In this document: positions 52,443 to 56,368 of the stretch, piece by piece | Layout of the letters: every line of letters begins with the position of its first letter | How positions within the stretch are numbered: the first letter of the stretch is position 1 | Source: Hyphomicrobiales bacterium | Lineage (GTDB): Bacteria > Pseudomonadota > Alphaproteobacteria > Rhizobiales > Rhizobiaceae | Length of the DNA stretch: 56,368 bases | NCBI GenBank assembly: GCA_900466475.1 | Contig: UBMI01000033.1 | Span: forward strand, 1 to 56,368 | Direction: 5' to 3' | Translations under genes and position numbers: made by a program | Notes under the pieces: model-generated | What the model was told of the DNA's origin: nothing | What the model saw: the letters and a program-made list of their open reading frames with translations, nothing else | Databases searched by the model: none

Positions 52443-54058
52443 GCGGGCCTTCAACGGAAGTGGTTGCCGACGCGGGCTCTTACGACTTCGTCATCGTGGG
52501 GGCAGGCTCGGCCGGATGCGTTCTTGCCAATCGGCTGTCGGCAAACCCGGCCAACCGTGTCCTGTTGCTCGAGGCGGGCGGCAGCGATCGTTATCACTGG
52601 GTGCATGTGCCGATCGGATATCTCTTCTGCATGGGAAATCCGCGTACCGACTGGATGATGCGCACCGCCGCCGAGGCGGGGTTGAACGGTCGGTCGCTTC
52701 CTTATCCGCGCGGCAAGGTGCTTGGCGGCTGCTCGTCGATCAATGGCATGATCTACATGCGGGGGCAGGCCGCCGACTATGATGGCTGGCGTCAGGCGGG
52801 CAACGAAGGTTGGGGATGGGATGACGTGCTTCCCTATTTTCTCAAATCCGAGGATAGCTACCGCGGCAATTCTGCCATGCACGGGGCAGGCGGCGAATGG
52901 CGCGTGGAACGGCAGCGACTTTCCTGGCCGATCCTGGATGCCTTTCGCGACGCAGCCGAGGAACTTGGTATTCCCAAGACCGATGATTTCAACGGCGGTG
53001 ACAACGAGGGATCGGGCTATTTCGAGGTCAATCAGCGCGGCGGCGTTCGCTGGAATACCACCAAGGCCTTTCTGCGCCCGGCAATGCGGCGCCCTAACCT
53101 TCGTGTGCTGACCGGAGCGGAAACGGAGCGGCTGCTGCTCGGCGGACGTCGCGTAACCGGAGTCCGCTTCCGTTTGAACGGGCAGATCCATGTCGCGCAT
53201 GCCGGTCGTGAAGTCATCCTTTCGGCCGGTGCCATCAACTCGCCGAAAATCATGGAACTTTCCGGGATTGGCCGCCCGGATTTGTTGTCCTCCGTCAATA
53301 TCGACGTGGCTCACGCGCTTCACGGCGTCGGCGAGAACCTGCAGGACCACCTTCAGATCCGGACGGTTTTCCGGATCGAGGGGGCAAAGACATTGAACCA
53401 GCTCTACCACAATCTTTTCGCCCGTGCTGGCATGGGCTTGCAATATGCGCTACGCCGCTCCGGCCCGCTCTCGATGGCGCCAAGTCAGCTCGGTATTTTC
53501 GCAAGGAGCGACCCGGCAGTCGCGACCGCCGATCTCGAATATCATGTGCAGCCGCTCAGCACCGACAGGCTCGGCGAACCGCTGCACCGCTATCCCGCGG
53601 TGACTGTATCGGTCTGCAACCTGAGACCGGAGAGCCGGGGGACGGTCCACATTGCCGGGTCGGATGCGTCCGCAGCTCCCGAGATCAAGCCCAACTACCT
53701 CTCGACCAGCAAAGATCGCATCCTTGCTGCAAAATCCATCCGCCATGCCCGCAGTCTCATGCAGACGAGCGCGATCTCGAAGTTCCGGCCGCAGGAGATG
53801 CTTCCTGGCAAGAAATTTCAAAGCGATGATGAATTGATCAGCCGCGCAGGAGACATTGCCACCACGATCTTCCACCCGGTTGGAACCTGCAAGATGGGGC
53901 GTGACAGCATGGCTGTCGTCGACGAACAGTTGAGAGTGCATGGCGTGGGCGCTTTGCGCATTGTCGACGCTTCGGTCATGCCGACGATCGTCTCCGGTAA
54001 CACCAACTCCCCGGTGATCATGATTGCCGAGAAGGCGTCCGACATGATTCTGCGCTAA
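52439..54058 (+). CDS. GMC-family FAD oxidoreductase
   Basis: This 539-residue glucose-methanol-choline oxidoreductase has the FAD motif DFVIVGAGSAGCVLANRL (~16-33), the GMC-1 signature KVLGGCSSINGMIYMRG (~94-110) and the C-terminal His/Asn pair (HPVGTCKMGRD and VSGNTNSPVIM). The GTG start overlaps the kinase stop. It is the last gene of the operon. It would oxidise an alcohol at carbon 1 of the imported substrate or a side product; choline is unlikely here given the surrounding enzymes. Confidence 0.87.
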   Translation: MSGPSTEVVADAGSYDFVIVGAGSAGCVLANRLSANPANRVLLLEAGGSDRYHWVHVPIGYLFCMGNPRTDWMMRTAAEAGLNGRSLPYPRGKVLGGCSSINGMIYMRGQAADYDGWRQAGNEGWGWDDVLPYFLKSEDSYRGNSAMHGAGGEWRVERQRLSWPILDAFRDAAEELGIPKTDDFNGGDNEGSGYFEVNQRGGVRWNTTKAFLRPAMRRPNLRVLTGAETERLLLGGRRVTGVRFRLNGQIHVAHAGREVILSAGAINSPKIMELSGIGRPDLLSSVNIDVAHALHGVGENLQDHLQIRTVFRIEGAKTLNQLYHNLFARAGMGLQYALRRSGPLSMAPSQLGIFARSDPAVATADLEYHVQPLSTDRLGEPLHRYPAVTVSVCNLRPESRGTVHIAGSDASAAPEIKPNYLSTSKDRILAAKSIRHARSLMQTSAISKFRPQEMLPGKKFQSDDELISRAGDIATTIFHPVGTCKMGRDSMAVVDEQLRVHGVGALRIVDASVMPTIVSGNTNSPVIMIAEKASDMILR

Positions 54059-54189
54059 CGGCGCTTAGAACTTCATCACGTTGGTGCTGAGAGAGCCAGG
54101 ATGCCGCACCGGCGGCGGTCAATCCTATCTCTCTCAGTTGTTCGTCACCGCTGCGAGGATCTGCGTGGCGGTCAGGCGATCTTATCGAT

Positions 54190-55212
54190 CTACTGCAGCG
54201 TGCGGTTCGAGACCTGCCCTGCGGCCAAGTTCGGCACGGTTGCGACGGGGCCGGCGCCTTCGAGCCCGGTCGCAACGACGGAGACGCGGAACTTGCCGTC
54301 GAGGCCGCGGTCGAAGATTGCGCCGACGACGATTTCGGCGTCGTCCTGGACTTCATCGCGAATCCGGCTTGCGGCCTCGTCGACCTCGAAGAGGGTCATG
54401 TCGGAACCGCCTGATATCGAGATCAGCACACCCTTGGCGCCCTTCATCGAGATATCGTCGAGCAGTGGGTTGGCGATTGCAGCTTCCGCCGCCTTCATCG
54501 CCCGTGCTTCGCCTTCAGCCTCGCCCGTGCCCATCATGGCCCGGCCCATGCCGCGCATGACCGACTTCACATCGGCGAAGTCGAGATTGATCAGGCCTTC
54601 CTTGACGATGAGATCGGTGATGCAGCCCACGCCGGCATAAAGCACGCGGTCCGCGGTCATGAAGGCATCGGCGAAGGTGGTCTTGGCGTCCGCGATGCGG
54701 AAGAGGTTCTGGTTGGGAATGACGATGACGGTGTCGGCTGCCTGGCGCAGCGCCTCGATGCCGGCTTCGGCCATCTTCATGCGGCGATTGCCCTCGAAGG
54801 TGAAGGGCTTGGTGACGACGCCGACCGTCAGGATGCCGGCCGCACGGGCGGCATGCGCAATGACCGGTGCCGCACCCGTGCCGGTGCCGCCGCCCATGCC
54901 GGCGGTGACGAAGCACATATGCGAGCCACTCAGGTGATCCATGATCTCATCGAGCGATTCTTCGGCCGCTGCACGGCCGACTTCCGGCAGGGAACCGGCG
55001 CCGAGACCTTCGGTGACATGCGCGCCGAGCTGGATGCGGCGCGTCGCCTTGGAGGTCGCCAGCACCTGGGCATCGGTATTTGCGGCGATGAAATCGACGC
55101 CCGCCAGTTTTTCGGCGATCATGTTATTGATCGCGTTTCCGCCGCCTCCGCCGACGCCAATCACCGTGATCTGCGGCCGTAGTCCCGTAATGCCGCTCTT
55201 GGCGTCTGTCAT
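54190..55212 (-). CDS. ftsZ: FtsZ2-type cell division GTPase without C-terminal tail
   Basis: This 340-residue tubulin-like GTPase has the signature GGGTGTGA (107-114), the T7 loop NLDFADVKSVM (209-219) and the full GTPase and activation domains. It stops just after the globular core, lacking the long linker and the conserved C-terminal peptide that anchors chromosomal FtsZ to FtsA. That matches the second, truncated FtsZ known in Sinorhizobium (FtsZ2). ATG 55212 follows AAGGAGAG. It converges with the polyol operon and stands divergent from glpR. It may modulate division; no partner is visible. Confidence 0.93.
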   Translation of the reverse strand: MTDAKSGITGLRPQITVIGVGGGGGNAINNMIAEKLAGVDFIAANTDAQVLATSKATRRIQLGAHVTEGLGAGSLPEVGRAAAEESLDEIMDHLSGSHMCFVTAGMGGGTGTGAAPVIAHAARAAGILTVGVVTKPFTFEGNRRMKMAEAGIEALRQAADTVIVIPNQNLFRIADAKTTFADAFMTADRVLYAGVGCITDLIVKEGLINLDFADVKSVMRGMGRAMMGTGEAEGEARAMKAAEAAIANPLLDDISMKGAKGVLISISGGSDMTLFEVDEAASRIRDEVQDDAEIVVGAIFDRGLDGKFRVSVVATGLEGAGPVATVPNLAAGQVSNRTLQ

Positions 55213-55417
55213 CGAACTCTCCTTTTGTCCCTCGTGCATGCTCCGCCCCGTCGCGGATAGCGAATCGCATAATACGTTAAGCGCGCAACAAGGCAGAGGC
55301 GGGGCGGGCTTTGCAATATCCAAAGGGATTTCAGCACTCGTTGATGTTCGAAAGTACCGAACGGTGGGATTGATCCGGAGGATCGCACCAGTATCGATCG
55401 CTTTGCCTTGAGGCGAA

Positions 55418-55442
55418 GTTTCGCTAAAGATGAAAGCGAAAC
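55418..55442. promoter_or_regulatory. GlpR operator upstream of glpR
   Basis: GTTTCGCT (55418-55425) and AGCGAAAC (55435-55442) are perfect 8-bp inverted repeats with a 9-base spacer, 13 bp before the glpR ATG. The TTTCG half-site matches repeats upstream of glpD at the window end, suggesting autoregulation. Confidence 0.7.
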
Positions 55443-55455
55443 GAAGGGAGGGCGC

Positions 55456-56229
55456 ATGTTTCTGTCGGATCGCCAGGAGAAGATCATCGCACTTGCGAGA
55501 TCGTCGGGCAGGGTGCTGGTCGATGATCTGGCGGCGCAGTTTGCCGTGACACCGCAGACGATCCGCAAGGATCTGAACGATCTCTGCGATGCACAGCTCC
55601 TGACCCGCATTCACGGAGGCGCAACCTTTCCGCGCGGGACGGAAAATGTCCGCTACGATGCACGGCGCCAGATCGCCGCGATGGAGAAACAGGCGATCGG
55701 TGTGGCTGCCGCTGATCTCATTCCCAACAACAGTTCGCTTTTCATCAATATCGGCACGACCACGGAAGCTGTCGGAGAAGCGCTCTCGGATCATCACGAA
55801 TTGATGGTAATCACCAATAACATCAATGTTGCCAATAGATTGCGACTGATCGACAATATCGAGGTGGTGATCGCCGGCGGCGTGGTGCGCCAGTCCGACG
55901 GCGGCATCGTCGGCGAGGCGGCGGTCGACTTCATCCGCCAGTTTAAGGTCGATTATGCCGTGATCGGAGCGTCGGCGATCGATCCGGATGGAGCGCTTCT
56001 CGACTACGATTTCCGTGAGGTGAAGGTGGCGCAGGCTATCATCGCCAATGCGAGACACGTTATCCTGGTTGCGGATTCAACCAAGTTCGAGCGCACTGCG
56101 CCTGTCCGGATCGGCCAGATTTCGCAGGTCCATACCTTCATTACCGACCAATGCGATTCGCCCTCCATCCGCAATATCTGTCAGCAGAGCGGTGTCGTGT
56201 TGATCGAAGCAGCGAAAGCTAACCGCTGA
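55456..56229 (+). CDS. glpR: DeoR-family glycerol-3-phosphate repressor GlpR
   Basis: This 257-residue DeoR regulator has the N-terminal HTH (FLSDRQEKIIALARSSGRVL; LAAQFAVTPQTIRKDLNDLC, residues ~3-45) and the DeoR sensor domain (FINIGTTTEAVGEAL; YAVIGASAIDPDGALLDYD). It is close to E. coli GlpR, which is released from DNA by glycerol 3-phosphate. ATG 55456 follows AAGGGAGG. It lies directly upstream of glpD with a 113-bp gap containing phased operator repeats. Confidence 0.92.
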   Translation: MFLSDRQEKIIALARSSGRVLVDDLAAQFAVTPQTIRKDLNDLCDAQLLTRIHGGATFPRGTENVRYDARRQIAAMEKQAIGVAAADLIPNNSSLFINIGTTTEAVGEALSDHHELMVITNNINVANRLRLIDNIEVVIAGGVVRQSDGGIVGEAAVDFIRQFKVDYAVIGASAIDPDGALLDYDFREVKVAQAIIANARHVILVADSTKFERTAPVRIGQISQVHTFITDQCDSPSIRNICQQSGVVLIEAAKANR

Positions 56230-56246
56230 TTTTTACGGCCAATAAC

Positions 56247-56295
56247 ATTCGTTTGACATTCGGAAAATTTTCGATTTAATCACCCTCACTTTCGC
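56247..56295. promoter_or_regulatory. glpD promoter overlapped by helically phased TTCG repeats (GlpR operator)
   Basis: TTCG occurs at 56248, 56259 and 56270 (exact 11-bp steps) and again at 56291 (21 bp on). They overlap a promoter with -35 TTGACA (56253-56258) and -10 TTTAAT (56275-56280), spacer 16. The same TTTCG half-site appears in the inverted repeat before glpR, so repression by GlpR blocking RNA polymerase is likely. Confidence 0.6.
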
Positions 56296-56342
56296 AACGG
56301 TCGGGGGAACTGTTGCGCTGTCTTGGCTCGAACGGGGGGAAT

Positions 56343-56368
56343 ATGGGCCGAATCCACGATATTTTCGT
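56343..56368 (+). CDS. glpD: Glycerol-3-phosphate dehydrogenase, N-terminal start (partial)
   Basis: Only the first eight codons are in the window: MGRIHDIF. HDIF directly before a Rossmann V-x-G-G-G motif is how GlpD proteins start in this group. Its place after glpR and behind a GlpR-like promoter supports the call. GGGGGGA lies 3 bases upstream of the ATG. The body of the gene lies outside the window; its tail may be the fragment at 1-165. Confidence 0.7.

Noticed and set aside
54190..56058. Long N-terminal extension of FtsZ to 622 residues
   Set aside because: The extension runs antisense through glpR and has no FtsZ similarity; the ATG at 55212 has a good ribosome-binding site and the normal FtsZ start.
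1..56368. Insertion sequences, CRISPR arrays, tRNA or rRNA genes
   Set aside because: No transposase, terminal inverted repeats with target duplications, regularly spaced repeats or RNA gene signatures were seen on reading both strands.

Overview
The window reads as part of a repABC-type secondary replicon from a fast-growing alphaproteobacterium of the Rhizobium group. Evidence: a complete repA-repB-repC cassette (10446-14271) with two parS palindromes and an antisense incompatibility RNA, a short FtsZ2-type ftsZ, very high gene density, GC-rich third codon positions, and many sugar and polyol uptake and catabolism clusters. No rRNA, tRNA, transposase, phage, CRISPR or conjugation gene was seen. 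Both ends lie in glpD in the same orientation: the window opens in its last 54 codons and closes in its first codons, directly downstream of glpR.

Layout. (1) 1-165: 3' end of glpD. (2) 370-4915: a compact locus with a SARP/BTAD-TPR regulator, an unannotated 47-codon peptide gene, a YcaO cyclodehydratase, a TfuA protein and a small helical protein. This looks like a thioamide-type RiPP pathway and is the strongest candidate for an undescribed system. (3) 4962-9718: an XRE regulator, then an L-fucose/L-fuconate catabolic group (lactonase-like amidohydrolase, IclR regulator, 2-keto-3-deoxy-L-fuconate dehydrogenase, L-fuconate dehydratase). (4) 9719-14271: the replication and partition module. 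(5) 14575-17313: two surface-polysaccharide genes. (6) 17353-22699: SDR/TetR pair with paired operators, L,D-transpeptidase, a small secreted protein, a dienelactone hydrolase, a sterol-desaturase-type membrane oxygenase. (7) 22782-28889: LacI regulator convergent with a Ugp-like ABC operon that also encodes a GpdQ/CpdA-type metallophosphoesterase. (8) 29366-36185: membrane protein, LysR regulator, and a hydroxamate siderophore operon fhuA-fhuD-fhuB without fhuC. (9) 36216-42402: GGDEF-EAL protein, orphan amino-acid binding protein, CPA1 antiporter, FAD amine oxidase. (10) 42647-54058: a nine-gene operon that imports and degrades an unknown sugar or polyol (RbsBAC-type importer, SorC regulator, aldo/keto reductase, GlpD/EryB-like dehydrogenase, LsrF/FbaB-type aldolase, FGGY kinase, GMC oxidoreductase). 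(11) 54190-55212: ftsZ2. (12) 55456-end: glpR and the start of glpD.

The genes fit together as a niche-adaptation replicon. Several modules feed triose or glycerol phosphates into central metabolism: Ugp-like import with phosphodiester cleavage, the polyol kinase-dehydrogenase-aldolase route, and GlpD. Each catabolic module carries its own regulator, and several have visible operator-like palindromes. All functions are inferred from reading the sequences; no database search was run.
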